From positions 1-64,000 of the forward strand of contig CAJNDS010000747.1 in assembly GCA_905221605.1 (NCBI GenBank): a DNA stretch of 64,000 bases, in the 5' to 3' direction. Of the stretch, positions 1 through 12,172 are shown piece by piece (the stretch's first letter is position 1; the number at the start of each line of letters is the position of its first letter). The notes below the pieces were generated by a model. The model saw only the letters and a list, made by a program, of their open reading frames with translations. It ran no database searches and was not told the origin of the DNA. This stretch comes from Symbiodinium natans. Taxonomy: Eukaryota; Sar; Dinophyceae; Suessiales; Symbiodiniaceae. A program made the position numbers and the translations under genes.

Positions 1-1084
1 CGGAAGCCCCTTTATCAGGACTGGATTCACCCTTTGGCAATTTAGAAAGTTATTAAAGGACAGGTGCAGGAAACCCGCCACCCAATCACCGCACGCCAAT
101 GTCAGTATTATACTACCGGTCGTCCCCTAAAGGGTGAAGGACGCAAGAGGTGTTCTTCTGCTTCTGGCCATCAACCGCAGCGCCGAAGCTGGGGCATGCC
201 TGCCATACGAATCAATGGTCGCTGACCGTCTAAGAAGCACTTCGCGCCTTCAGGCAGAACGTCAAGGTACACATTGGTCTTTCACCAATCGGGTTCAGAA
301 AAAGGAATACAGTCTACGTCTGCCTGGCTTCACCGTCCACGTCACAACTTGCTATAGAACAAGACTGACTTCCTGCCTCAGGGTTCATGTCAGACTCAAC
401 CCAAGGACCTGACTGAAGGCATGACTGGTTTCTTTCACCCAAAGCTTTGACCCCGCGCATGGCTGTTGCTACAACCATACACAGCTAGGCCACCAAGCAG
501 CGCACGGATGAGCTTGGACACCTCCGGCCGCGCACCGGCCGGCCGCGCCTGCGCCCCGCAACGAATGCGAAGCCTCTCGCATCGCCAAAGATCGGCCTTG
601 AAGACCTCGGCAACCTCCTCCACTGAGTACTTCGCTGAGCGAGTTGCGGAGGGCTTGCGACACCTTGGAAGCACAAACATGGACCCTACGGACTATGTCT
701 GGGCACTTTTTTCGGCCAACAAATCAGGCTCCGACGTGGCAGACATGGCGCAAGTACGCTAGCTGTGGCCTAGGAGCTGCTTGAGGCAAGAGAGCGCTCA
801 GCGAGCAGCGGCTCAGATGCAATCTGTTGAAGACACATGGCCCGTAGGCGCAAAAATTAGCAAAAGTCTTTGAGAGTCTTGCAGATCTCAAGGCATCTTG
901 AAAAAACAATCCGGCACAAAATCCAGCAAAACAGGTCTACGTGCAAACAAAGCAAAAGTACATTGCAAAAATAGCAAACAAACGCAAAACAACGCAAATC
1001 TCCGAAATCTCCTGTAAACAAGGAACAACATTTAGGGCTGCTAAACACAAGCTAAAAGACAACCGCATGAAAGTGGCCTCCACA

Positions 1085-2034
1085 GTTGCAGCTCCCTTTC
1101 TGCTGCACCATTACAAAAGCAAGCAGCTGCTTCGGACAAGCCCCTGATCCCCAAGCTTATGTTCTGCACGCTGCTCCCCAAAGTTCCTGGAACAAGGGCA
1201 GGCGCAGGCACGCTGACGAGACCCAGCTGCGTGAGCCCAGGGCTCAGACTTGCGACCCCAAAAAATGGGGCCGTCTCGCGGCCCCAAAAATGGGGCCACG
1301 AAATGCACCCAGCTTCCCTTATTATAATGTGTAAACACATGAAAAGGCTGGAACTGCGACCCCAAAATTGGGGCCGCCTGGCGGCCCCAATTTTGGTGTC
1401 GCTAAATCTGCATTTTTCGAGCCCCTGCGCTCCCCAGATTGCGGCGCTACAGCAACTCTGACCCACAGGCAAGCTCCTAGCGTGGAGATTTTTAAAGAAC
1501 AACGACCCCCCACAGGCAGCTTTCTTGCGGAAGTGATCAACATAATAGAAACGGGCACCGTTGCAGCTCCCTTTCTGCTGCAGCATTACAAAAGCAAGCA
1601 GCTGCTTCGGACAAGCCCCTGATCCCCAAGCTTATGTTCTGCACGCTGCTCCCCAAGGTTCCTGGAACAAGGGCTGGCGCAGGCACGCTGACGAGACCCA
1701 GCTGCGTGAGCCCAGGGCTCAAACTTGCGACCCCAAAAATGGGGCCGTCTCGCGGCCCCAAAAATGGGGCCACGAAATGCACCCAGCTTCCCTTATTATA
1801 ATGTGACATGAAAAGGCTGGAACTGCGACCCCAAAATTGGGGCCGCCTGGCGGCCCCAATTTTGGTGTCGCTAAATCTGCATTTTTCGAGCCCCTGCGCT
1901 CCCCAGATTGCGACGCTACAGCAACTCTGACCCACAGGCAAGCTCCTAGCGTGGAGATTTTTTAAGAACAACGACCCCCCACAGGCAGCTTTCTTGCGGA
2001 AGTGATCAACATAATAGAAACGGGCACCGGGGAG
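1085..2034. repeat. Internal ~475-bp tandem duplication in the first unit
   Basis: The segment starting GTTGCAGCTCCC at 1085 starts again at 1560 and runs through the same palindromes and the same AACGACCCCCCACAGG tail. It explains why this unit is ~475 bases longer than the others. The second copy lacks a few bases around 1803-1806 (GTGACATG instead of GTGTAAACACATG). Confidence 0.9.
1362..1396. repeat. 35-bp near-perfect palindrome inside the satellite unit
   Basis: CCAAAATTGGGGCCGCC is followed by one T and its exact reverse complement, giving a 17-bp stem with almost no loop. The same palindrome recurs at 1831-1865, 3743-3777, 5665-5699 and 7563-7597. About 80 bases upstream lies a second G/C-rich inverted element built on GGCCCCAAAAATGGGGCC. 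Such a hairpin would be expected to stall replication or form a cruciform. Confidence 0.9.
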
Positions 2035-2280
2035 GCCACGCACAAGCGGACGTGACTTTTGCACACAAAAGCGGACCCAGAATCTGGCCTCGGAACAATT
2101 TCCTGCGCAAAGACCCGGAGCACATATGGAAAACCTTCTCCTGCGGAAAAAATACAACAGAAATTCAAGGAAAACCTCCGGAAAGTTCAAAAACTGCACG
2201 AAATCCCACGGAAACCCTCACGAAGGCCCTTGAGGAACCTACCAAAACCATCCAATAGGTTTTAACACATGCACGAAATC

Positions 2281-2400
2281 TAAGGAAACCCACGGAAACC
2301 CACGGAAACCCCGCGGAAACCCTCGCGAAACTGTAGGGAAACCCAGGGAAACCCTCCAGAAGCTTAACAAACATGAACGGAAACCCTGCGGAAACCCCTT
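2281..2400. repeat. Degenerate GGAAACCC minisatellite within the unit
   Basis: About eight degenerate copies of a CGGAAACCC or GGGAAACCC motif are visible, with spacing of 9 to 14 bases. The same block recurs near 4197-4312, 6104-6222 and 8015-8130. Confidence 0.8.
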
Positions 2401-5400
2401 TATCAGGACTGGATTCACCCTTTGGCAATTTACAAAGTTATTAAAGGACAGGTGCAGGAAACCCGCCACCCAATCACCGCACGCCAATGTCAGTATTATA
2501 CTACCGGTCGTCCCCTAGAGGGTGAAGGACGCAAGAGGTGTTCTTCTGCTTCTGGCGAGGACCTCTGTCAACCGGAGCGCCGAAGCTGGGGCATGCCTGC
2601 CATACGAATCAATGGTCGCTGACCGTCTAAGAAGCACTTCGCGCCTTCAGGCAGAACGTCAAGGTACACATTGGTCTTTCACCAATCGGGTTCAGAAAAA
2701 GTCTACGTCTGCCTGGCTTCACCGTCCACGTCACAACTTGCTATAGAACAAGACTGACTTCCTGCCTCAGGGTTCATGTCAGACTCAACCCAAGGACCTG
2801 ACTGAAGGCATGACTGGTTTCTTGCACCCAAAGCTTTGACCCCGCGCATGGCTGTTGCTACAACCATACACAGCTAGGCCACCAAGCAGCGCACGGATGA
2901 GCTTGGACACCTCCGGCCGCGCACCGGCCGGCCGCGCCTGCGCCCCGCAACGAATGTGAAGCCTCTCGCATCGCCAAAAATCGGCCTTGAAGACCTCGGC
3001 AACCTCCTCCACTGAGTACTTCGCTGAGCGAGTTGCGAAGGGCTTGCGACACCTTGGAAGCACAAACATGGACCCTACGGACTATGTCTGGGCACTTTTT
3101 TCGGCCAACAAATCAGGCTCCGACGTGGCAGACATGGCGCAAGTACGCTAGCTGTGGCCTAGGAGCTGCTTGAGGCAAGAGAGCGCTCAGCGAGCAGCGG
3201 CTCAGACGCAATCTGTTGAAGACACATGGCCCGTAGGCGCAAAAATTAGCAAAAGTCTCTGAGAGTCTTGCAGATCTCAAGGCATCTTGAAAAAACAATC
3301 CGGCACAAAATCCAGCAAAACAGGTCTACGTGCAAACAAAAGCAAAAGTACATTGCCAAAATAGCAAACAAACGCGCAAATCTCCGAAATCTCCTGTAAA
3401 CAAGGAACAACATTTAGGGCTGCTAAACACAAGCTAAACGACAACCGCATGAAAGTGGCCTCCACAGTTGCAGCTCCCTTTCTGCTGCAGCATTACAAAA
3501 GCAAGCAGCTGCTTCGGACAAGCCCCTGATCCCCAAGCTTATGTTCTGCACGCTGCTCCCCAAGGTTCCTGGAACAAGGGCTGGCGCAGGCACGCTGACG
3601 AGACCCAGCTGCGTGAGCCCAGGGCTCAAACTTGCGACCCCAAAAATGGGGCCGTCTCGCGGCCCCAAAAATGGGGCCACGAAATGCACCCAGCTTCCCT
3701 TATTATAATGTGTAAATACATGAAAAGGCTGGAACTGCGACCCCAAAATTGGGGCCGCCTGGCGGCCCCAATTTTGGTGTCGCTAAATCTGCATTTTTCG
3801 AGCCCCTGCGCTCCCCAGATTGCGACGCTACAGCAACTCTGACCCACAGGCAAGCTCCTAGCGTGGAGATTTTTTTTTTAAGAACAACGACCCCCCACAG
3901 GCAGCTTTCTTGCGGAAGTGATCAACATAATAGAAACGGGCACCGGGAGGCCACGCACAAGCGGACGTGACTTTTGCACACAAAAGCGGACCCAGAATCT
4001 GGCCTCGGAACAATTTCCTGCGCAAAGACCCGGAGCACATATGGAAAACCTTCTCCTGCGGAAAAATACAGCAGAAATTCAAGGAAAACCTCCGGAAAGT
4101 TCAAAAACTGCACGAAATCCCACGGAAACCCTCACGAAGGCCCTTGAGGAACCTACCAAAACCATCCAATAGGTTTTAACACATGCACGAAATCTAAGGA
4201 AACCCACGGAAACCCACGGAAACCCCGCGGAAACCCTCGCGAAACTGTAGGGAAACCCAGGGAAACCCTCCAGAAGCTTAACAAACATGAACGGAAACCC
4301 TGCGGAAACCCCTTTATCAGGACTGGATTCACCCTTTGGCAATTTACAAAGTTATTAAAGGACAGGTGCAGGAAACCCGCCACCCAATCACCGCACGCCA
4401 ATGTCAGTATTATACTACCGGTCGTCCCCTAAAGGGTGAAGGACGCAAGAGGTGTTCTTCTGCTTCTGGCGAGGACCTCTGTCAACCGGAGCGCCGAAGC
4501 TGGGGCATGCCTGCCATACGAATCAATGGTCGCTGACCGTCTAAGAAGCACTTCGCGCCTTCAGGCAGAACGTCAAGGTACACATTGGTCTTTCACCAAT
4601 CGGGTTCAGAAAAAGGAATACAGTCTACGTCTGCCTGGCTTCACCGTCCACGTCACAACTTGCTATAGAACAAGACTGACTTCCTGCCTCAGGGTTCATG
4701 TCAGACTCAACCCAAGGACCTGACTGAAGGCATGACTGGTTTCTTTCACCCAAAGCTTTGACCCCGCGCATGGCTGTTGCTACAACCATACACAGCTAGG
4801 CCACCAAGCAGCGCACGGATGAGCTTGGACACCTCCGGCCGCGCACCGGCCGGCCGCGCCTGCGCCCCGCAACGAATGCGAAGCCTCTCGCATCGCCAAA
4901 GATCGGCCTTGAAGACCTCGGCAACCTCCTCCACTGAGTACTTCGCTGAGCGAGTTGCGGAGGGCTTGCGACACCTTGGAAGCACAAACATGGACCCTAC
5001 GGACTATGTCTGGGCACTTTTTTCGGCCAACAAATCAGGCTCCGACGTGGCAGACATGGCGCAAGTACGCTAGCTGTGGCCTAGGAGCTGCTTGAGGCAA
5101 GAGAGCGCTCAGCGAGCAGCGGCTCAGATGCAATCTGTTGAAGACACATGGCCCGTAGGCGCAAAAATTAGCAAAAGTCTCTGAGAGTCTTGCAGATCTC
5201 AAGGCATCTTGAAAAAACAATCCGGCACAAAATCCAGCAAAACAGGTCTACGTGCAAACAAAAGCAAAAGTACATTGCCAAAATAGCAAACAAACGCGCA
5301 AATCTCCGAAATCTCCTGTAAACAAGGAACAACATTTAGGGCTGCTAAACACAAGCTAAACGACAACCGCATGAAAGTGGCCTCCACAGTTGCAGCTCCC

Positions 5401-8400
5401 TTTCTGCTGCAGCATTACAAAAGCAAGCAGCTGCTTCGGACAAGCCCCTGATCCCCAAGCTTATGTTCTGCACGCTGCTCCCCAAGGTTCCTGGAACAAG
5501 GGCTGGCGCAGGCACGCTGACGAGACCCAGCTGCGTGAGCCCAGGGCTCAAACTTGCGACCCCAAAAATGGGGCCGTCTCGCGGCCCCAAAAATGGGGCC
5601 ACGAAATGCACCCAGCTTCCCTTATTATAATGTGTAAATACATGAAAAGGCTGGAACTGCGACCCCAAAATTGGGGCCGCCTGGCGGCCCCAATTTTGGT
5701 GTCGCTAAATCTGCATTTTTCGAGCCCCTGCGCTCCCCAGATTGCGACGCTACAGCAACTCTGACCCACAGGCAAGCTCCTAGCGTGGAGAATTTTTTTT
5801 TTAAGAACAACGACCCCCCACAGGCAGCTTTCTTGCGGAAGTGATCAACATAATAGAAACGGGCACCGGGGAGGCCACGCACAAGCGGACGTGACTTTTG
5901 CACACAAAAGCGGACCCAGAATCTGGCCTCGGAACAATTTCCTGCGCAAAGACCCGGAGCACATATGGAAAACCTTCTCCTGCGGAAAAAATACAGCAGA
6001 AATTCAAGGAAAACCTCCGGAAAGTTCAAAAACTGCACGAAATCCGCCCTTTGAGGAACCTACCAAAACCATCCAATAGGTTTTAACACATGCACGAAAT
6101 CTAAGGAAACCCACGGAAACCCACGGAAACCCCGCGGAAACCCTCGCGAAACTGTAGGGAAACCCAGGGAAACCCTCCAGAAGCTTAACAAACATGAACG
6201 GAAACCCTGCGGAAACCCCTTTATCAGGACTGGATTCACCCTTTGGCAATTTACAAAGTTATTAAAGGACAGGTGCAGGAAACCCGCCACCCAATCACCG
6301 CACGCCAATGTCAGTATTATACTACCGGTCGTCCCCTAAAGGGTGAAGGACGCAAGAGGTGTTCTTCTGCTTCTGGCCATCAACCGCAGCGCCGAAGCTG
6401 GGGCATGCCTGCCATACGAATCAATGGTCGCTGACCGTCTAAGAAGCACTTCGCGCCTTCAGGCAGAACGTCAAGGTACACATTGGTCTTTCACCAATCG
6501 GGTTCAGAAAAAGGAATACAGTCTACGTCTGCCTGGCTTCACCGTCCACGTCACAACTTGCTATAGAACAAGACTGACTTCCTGCCTCAGGGTTCATGTC
6601 AGACTCAACCCAAGGACCTGACTGAAGGCATGACTGGTTTCTTGCACCCAAAGCTTTGACCCCGCGCATGGCTGTTGCTACAACCATACACAGCTAGGCC
6701 ACCAAGCAGCGCACGGATGAGCTTGGACACCTCCGGCCGCGCACCGGCCGGCCGCGCCTGCGCCCCGTAACGAATGTGAAGCCTCTCGCATCGCCAAAAA
6801 TCGGCCTTGAAGACCTCGGCAACCTCCTCCACTGAGTACTTCGCTGAGCGAGTTGCGAAGGGCTTGCGACACCTTGGAAGCACAAACATGGACCCTACGG
6901 ACTATGTCTGGGCACTTTTTTCGGCCAACAAATCAGGCTCCGACGTGGCAGACATGGCGCAAGTACGCTAGCTGTGGCCTAGGAGCTGCTTGAGGCAAGA
7001 GAGCGCTCAGCGAGCAGCGGCTCAGACGCAATCTGTTGAAGACACATGGCCCGTAGGCGCAAAAATTAGCAAAAGTCTCTGAGAGTCTTGCAGATCTCAA
7101 GGCATCTTGAAAAAACAATCCGGCACAAAATCCAGCAAAACAGGTCTACGTGCAAACAAAAGCAAAAGTACATTGCCAAAATAGCAAACAAACGCGCAAA
7201 TCTCCGAAATCTCCTGTAAACAAGGAACAACATTTAGGGCTGCTAAACACAAGCTAAACGACAACCGCATGAAAGTGGCCTCCACAGTTGCAGCTCCCTT
7301 TCTGCTGCAGCATTACAAAAGCAAGCAGCTGCTTCGGACAAGCCCCTGATCCCCAAGCTTATGTTCTGCACGCTGCTCCCCAAGGTTCCTGGAACAAGGG
7401 CTGGCGCAGGCACGCTGACGAGACCCAGCTGCGTGAGCCCAGGGCTCAAACTTGCGACCCCAAAAATGGGGCCGTCTCGCGGCCCCAAAAATGGGGCCAC
7501 GAAATGCACCCAGCTTCCCTTATTATAATGTGTAAATACATGAAAAGGCTGGAACTGCGACCCCAAAATTGGGGCCGCCTGGCGGCCCCAATTTTGGTGT
7601 CGCTAAATCTGCATTTTTCGAGCCCCTGCGCTCCCCAGATTGCGACGCTACAGCAACTCTGACCCACAGGCAAGCTCCTAGCGTGGAGATTTTTTTTAAG
7701 AACAACGACCCCCCACAGGCAGCTTTCTTGCGGAAGTGATCAACATAATAGAAACGGGCACCGGGGAGGCCACGCACAAGCGGACGTGACTTTTGCACAC
7801 AAAAGCGGACCCAGAATCTGGCCTCGGAACAATTTCCTGCGCAAAGACCCGGAGCACATATGGAAAACCTTCTCCTGCGGAAAAATACAGCAGAAATTCA
7901 AGGAAAACCTCCGGAAAGTTCAAAAACTGCACGAAATCCCACGGAAACCCTCACGAAGGCCCTTGAGGAACCTACCAAAACCATCCAATAGGTTTTAACA
8001 CATGCACGAAATCTAAGGAAACCCACGGAAACCCACGGAAACCCCGCGGAAACCCTCGCGAAACTGTAGGGAAACCCAGGGAAACCCTCCAGAAGCTTAA
8101 CAAACATGAACGGAAACCCTGCGGAAACCCCTTTATCAGGACTGGATTCACCCTTTGGCAATTTACAAAGTTATTAAAGGACAGGTGCAGGAAACCCGCC
8201 ACCCAATCACCGCACGCCAATGTCAGTATTATACTACCGGTCGTCCCCTAAAGGGTGAAGGACGCAAGAGGTGTTCTTCTGCTTCTGGCCATCAACCGCA
8301 GCGCCGAAGCTGGGGCATGCCTGCCATACGAATCAATGGTCGCTGACCGTCTAAGAAGCACTTCGCGCCTTCAGGCAGAACGTCAAGGTACACATTGGTC

Positions 8401-9194
8401 TTTCACCAATCGGGTTCAGAAAAAGGAATACAGTCTACGTCTGCCTGGCTTCACCGTCCACGTCACAACTTGCTATAGAACAAGACTGACTTCCTGCCTC
8501 AGGGTTCATGTCAGACTCAACCCAAGGACCTGACTGAAGGCATGACTGGTTTCTTTCACCCAAAGCTTTGACCCCGCGCATGGCTGTTGCTACAACCATA
8601 CACAGCTAGGCCACCAAGCAGCGCACGGATGAGCTTGGACACCTCCGGCCGCGCACCGGCCGGCCGCGCCTGCGCCCCGCAACGAATGCGAAGCCTCTCG
8701 CATCGCCAAAGATCGGCCTTGAAGACCTCGGCAACCTCCTCCACTGAGTACTTCGCTGAGCGAGTTGCGGAGGGCTTGCGACACCTTGGAAGCACAAACA
8801 TGGACCCTACGGACTATGTCTGGGCACTTTTTTCGGCCAACAAATCAGCTCCGACGTGGCAGACATGGCGCAAGTACGCTAGCTGTGGCCTAGCTGCTTG
8901 AGGCAAGAGAGCGCTCAGCGAGCAGCGGCTCAGACGCAATCTGTTGAAGACACATGGCCCGTAGGCGCAAAAATAGCAAAAGTCTCTGAGAGTCTTGCAG
9001 ATCTCAAGGCATCTTGAAAAAACAATCCGGCACAAAATCCAGCAAAACAGGTCTACGTGCAAACAAAAGCAAAAGTACATTGCCAAAATAGCAAACAAAC
9101 GCGCAAATCTCCGAAATCTCCTGTAAACAAGGAACAACATTTAGGGCTGCTAAGCACAAGCGAAACGACAACCGCATGAAAGTGGCCTCCACAG

Positions 9195-9976
9195 TGCTGG
9201 ACATGGACTCTTCTGCTCCCGCCTTTTCTTTGACTTCTTGTTGGAGCAGCCTTCGCCTCAGCGATTCTCAGCACGTCTCATGGAGCTCCAAACAGGCAGG
9301 TTCTTGGTGCACACGAGGCACATCTTGTCGCACCAAAGTCAGCAGGCGGAGGGTCCCTTTTGATCTCCTTAACGAGGTTTTTATAGTGCCGGCCGGAGTT
9401 TTGCGTGCACTTGCGTCGCACGCTACCTTCGCCTCCTTGGACGCCTCAGAGGCAAGTTTTGGCTCTGTCACTCCAGATTGTCTCTTCTCGTCTGCGGCAG
9501 GCGAGTTTCAGCCTCTCACGTATGGCGAGGTCCTCAACCAATTGCGTGCGTGTGCGCCAAGAACTTGTGCATTGCCTATTGTCTCGCAAGGCACCTCTTC
9601 GCCTTCAAGAGCATGTTCAAAGTCAATGAAGAATGCTCTGTTTTCCGCGGACAAAGTGCTAGCTCTTCGCGCCATGTGGTCCTCCTGTTTTTTGCTTCCG
9701 CTTTCATCAGTTTTGCAAGAGCTTTCAGGTTCTTCCCACCCAGAGAGTTTGGAGGACAGGTTGCTGAGTGGAGTGTCCAAGACACTTTACTCCGCTATCT
9801 TTAAGGTTTCAGGGGCTTTTTGCATGCGCTACACACCCTTGATCAAGCCTTGGATTCCTCTCTTCGCCAAGTGGACATTGCAGATGCACTCTTAACAATG
9901 CACAACATGGGCACTCATGTGCTTAATGGCCTAGCCGTCAAAGACATCCACAGCAGCGCCAGGGAGCTTGAACCAA
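9195..9976. other. Unassigned DNA between satellite array and methyltransferase-like fragment
   Basis: A + strand ORF runs 9176-9895, but its ATG and first residues come from the truncated last satellite unit, so it is probably a chance reading. On the minus strand 9508-9780 and 9268-9471 are open and polar, rich in E, S and K. They lie downstream of the minus-strand methyltransferase-like fragment and could be the continuation of the same decayed element. I recognise no domain here. Confidence 0.4.
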
Positions 9977-10823
9977 TCAGGGCAGGAACAATAGGAAGGA
10001 GTGCATGCCCTTCTTGGGTGCAAGGAAGGGGAGCTGGGCCAACGACAAATCAACTGGATCTGCACACGTCTCGAACAAGGGCAGCGCAGCAGCCACATAC
10101 GCCTCCGCCAGTGTAGGAGGGAACTCAGAAGTAGCAGCTGAAGCCCAGGTTCCATCCGAGTTGCGAGCACCAACCACCTGTTGGTGGCTGTCGGAAGCGT
10201 GATTGCAAGCACACGCCAAGCCCCAAGTGCAAGCAAAGAGCCAACGTTTGTACCAATCTGCCCCAAACCGACAGGCCGCAATGCAGTTGAGATCGGCGAA
10301 AACGAGCTTAAGAAAAGCCTGGGTCTCTTTCTCGAGCCAGGCAAGGCTGTTGGCAGGATGTTCGAGCTAATGTGGCCACACCGCACCACACAGCGCGGAG
10401 GATGTGCAGCGACTTTGCTCGAAACGGTGCTTCTCCTCAGCATTCAAGTCTCACTTGATCGGAGAACTCCAGCCGCAACAAAGCATCGTAAGTGCTATCC
10501 TGGAGGATGTCCTGCTCACATGAGCGAAGGATATCAACTGATATGACAGAGACACCAGCAAGAGCCGCGGAGGAAAGTGGCCGATTCCTGCCTGAACACA
10601 ACTCGAGGAAAAGATTCCGTCGCAGGGCAGGAAAGTGCGGAGGCAGGACCTGGGGGCGAGAGGGCTTCTTTTGTGCAGTCTCAGTTTGTTCGCATGGTTC
10701 TGGTGGGGCTCCATGCTTTGCAACGTGCTTCAAGGACAGGTCTCTCGGCTTGGTTCCGCCCCGAGTGACATCGCACCAGTGGTGCTTCGGCCCCGCACGT
10801 GTGTGCAGTGGCTTCTTGGCCAC
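9977..10823 (-). pseudogene. Methyltransferase-like domain fragment of a dinoflagellate retroelement family (minus strand, degenerate)
   Basis: Reading leftwards from 10823, the frame contains LFLELCSGRNRPLS near residues 71-84 (about 10570-10610). This is a motif-I-like segment of a class I SAM-dependent methyltransferase fold, followed by a hydrophobic strand ending in D. After a frame change and an in-frame TAG there is LEHPANSLAWLE, then FGADWYKRWLF, then a C-terminal signature with LACACN, a following His, and EFPPTLAEAYVAAAL (about 10100-10360). From established knowledge of dinoflagellate sequence, this order is typical of an abundant MTase-like region found upstream of reverse transcriptase. 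The stretch that should hold motif IV (Pro-Cys) is missing or scrambled, so I call it a pseudogene. It lies opposite in strand to the RT of the neighbouring element. Confidence 0.6.
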
Positions 10824-11509
10824 GGCCTGTCAGATTTGCACGTGCGTGCCAAACTCTGAAAGGTTTGCACGGTGGCTTCTGTTTGCAGCGTTCTTATCAG
10901 GTTTCTTGAGGCTTCGGGTTTCGGGATCATCTCGGACTGGCTTGAAAAGTCTTTGCCGAAGAAGGTCCAGCACGGTCGTGTGATGCAGACGACAAGGCTC
11001 GGGGACAGAGTGCAAAGAGGTAAAGCAACCCCATTTCTTCGGCAGCATCTCAGCCACATCCGGTCCGTGCGCATTGCGGGGTCCACTGTAGGTCCACCTT
11101 CTGCAACTCCCACCATCGCAAACCACTGTTACTGCCTATCGCTTTCAGGAGATGCCGATGCGGAAGCGATCGCAGGGTCCTTCAGGTTTTGTCACCCAGA
11201 AGGACGTTCACTCTGAGACACGCGAAGGCCTTGCAATTGTGGCAGAACATGCGGTCTGTCACTCCTGGCCCCATTGGCTCCTGGTCCCATTCTTCATCCC
11301 CCCCCGATTAGACAGTTCCACCTTTTCAGCTTTACTGTCTTCATGCCCTCTCCGCTTTGTCTCGAGCCATGGGCGATCGAGACAACATGCTGTTTTCTTG
11401 CCTGTTGGAGGGCATCCCCACTGTTTCTTCAATGACATCCCGAGGAGCAACGTCTTCATCCCGGTGGAAGACGTGGGCAGCCTGGCCTCCGCAACTGCAG
11501 ATTTGTGAG
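10824..11509. other. No supported gene; probable decayed 5' part of the RT element
   Basis: ORFs here are short, overlap on both strands and carry no recognisable motif. The frame that becomes the RT (frame of 11152-11508) is open for 118 codons and closes with TGA at 11506-11508, directly upstream of the first RT-like residues. Confidence 0.4.
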
Positions 11510-11615
11510 AGCAATTGGCAGGGCTGCACGAGTTGGTGCAGAAAGAAGTCGATGAGGGCTGGCTGGAAGAGGTTCCTCTCTCCGAGGCAAAGCAACGTTG
11601 GGATAAAATCGCGGT
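11510..11615 (+). pseudogene. Reverse transcriptase, N-terminal part, cut by the copia insertion
   Basis: The translation contains LHELVQKEVDEGWLEEV and ends WDKIAV exactly at the target duplication GCGGT (11611-11615). The family is the RT/RNase H type abundant in dinoflagellates, DIRS-like in its RNase H pattern. The sequence resumes in the same frame at 24213: removing the insert and one GCGGT reads ...WDKIA-V-AMLNVVLAENKKPRL without interruption. An in-frame TGA lies just upstream at 11506-11508, so this copy is probably not functional. Confidence 0.75.
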
Positions 11616-12147
11616 AGTTGATATATGTGACCCTCCTAGTTTCCCAGTTGACACGTGATATGCACTTGAGTTGTCTGCTATGAGTGTGAAGCATAGGCAC
11701 GAGGACATGTCAGGCAGTGCAGATTTCTTTTGGCTGAGACCTTGTTTTGAGTGGGAGGAACCGTTTTCTGTTCGTTTTCTCGAAACTCGTTTGTCGGAAC
11801 TCGTTTCCTGTTTGTGACCTGGTATTTGGTAACCAGAAGTGACTCAAGCCAGTTAAGGTCTGCACAGAGCTCAGCAGAGCACCTAAGAGGTGCTAGGAAC
11901 CTACCCACAGTGTTTAGGAGTAGAAGTTCCATGGCTGAGTGTTTTTACCTGAAGTACCTTTGTTTTCCCATGTCTGGCAGACAGTGTTTGAAGCTGGAGA
12001 GCCGTGCTCGCATTGGCTCAAGACGAGCGGAGCTCGAGAAGCTGTGAACAGCGCAGTGAAAAGAGTCCGCACTTCGTGCTGTGAGGGTTGAGTGTAGTCT
12101 TGACCTGAGGTCCCTTAGGCCCCGTAGCTGTGCCACGAGTTTCAACG
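11616..12147 (+). repeat. 5' LTR of the copia-type element
   Basis: The 532-bp sequence starts AGTTGATATATGTGACC and ends GAGTTTCAACG, repeated at the 3' end of the element. Sequence after ~11700 aligns to 23760-24207 with a constant offset of 12,060 beyond the 4-base indel. It contains two nearby copies of an RAACTCGTTT motif at ~11783 and ~11798. No TATA box is visible, as is usual for dinoflagellate promoters. Confidence 0.93.
12002..12022 (+). promoter_or_regulatory. DinoSL-like sequence inside the LTR
   Basis: CCGTGCTCGCATTGGCTCAAG matches the 21 invariant bases of the dinoflagellate spliced leader at 15 positions, including the first four and the last ten (TTGGCTCAAG). An identical copy sits in the 3' LTR at 24062-24082. 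It may be a relict from reverse transcription of a trans-spliced RNA, or a chance match. Confidence 0.4.
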
Positions 12148-12159
12148 TGGTAGCGGAGC
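12148..12159 (+). promoter_or_regulatory. Primer binding site for minus-strand synthesis
   Basis: TGGTAGCGGAGC follows the 5' LTR directly. It is complementary to a tRNA 3' end GCTCCGCTACCA. Copia-type elements usually use initiator Met tRNA, whose 3' end in other eukaryotes is closely similar (PBS beginning TGGTA). The tRNA gene is not in this window. Confidence 0.75.
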
Positions 12160-12172
12160 TTCGTGCTCCAGC

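Larger units (their letters stand above)
1..9194. repeat. Tandem array of ~1.91 kb satellite units (about five copies)
   Basis: The same sequence recurs with landmarks at 134, 2522, 4436, 6343 and 8255, giving periods of 2388, 1914, 1907 and 1912 bases. The first period is longer because it holds an internal duplication. Units differ by scattered substitutions and small indels, for example a variable T run before AAGAACAACG at 3870, 5787 and 7691, and CATCAACCGC versus GAGGACCTCTGTCAACC near 170, 2555 and 4470. The left end is cut by the window. The right end stops sharply after CCACAGT at 9194. Short ORFs recur in every unit only because the units are nearly identical; none resembles a known protein. 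I infer a noncoding satellite or an amplified segment of a larger element. Confidence 0.95.

Noticed and set aside
3423-7662. Recurrent 107-codon and 124-codon ORFs in the tandem units
   Set aside because: They are conserved only because the units are nearly identical; both strands are open over the same palindromic segment, and no domain or ATG context supports coding.
9176-9895. 239-codon + strand ORF at the array edge
   Set aside because: The start lies in the truncated satellite unit; the opposite strand looks at least as protein-like and continues a minus-strand element.
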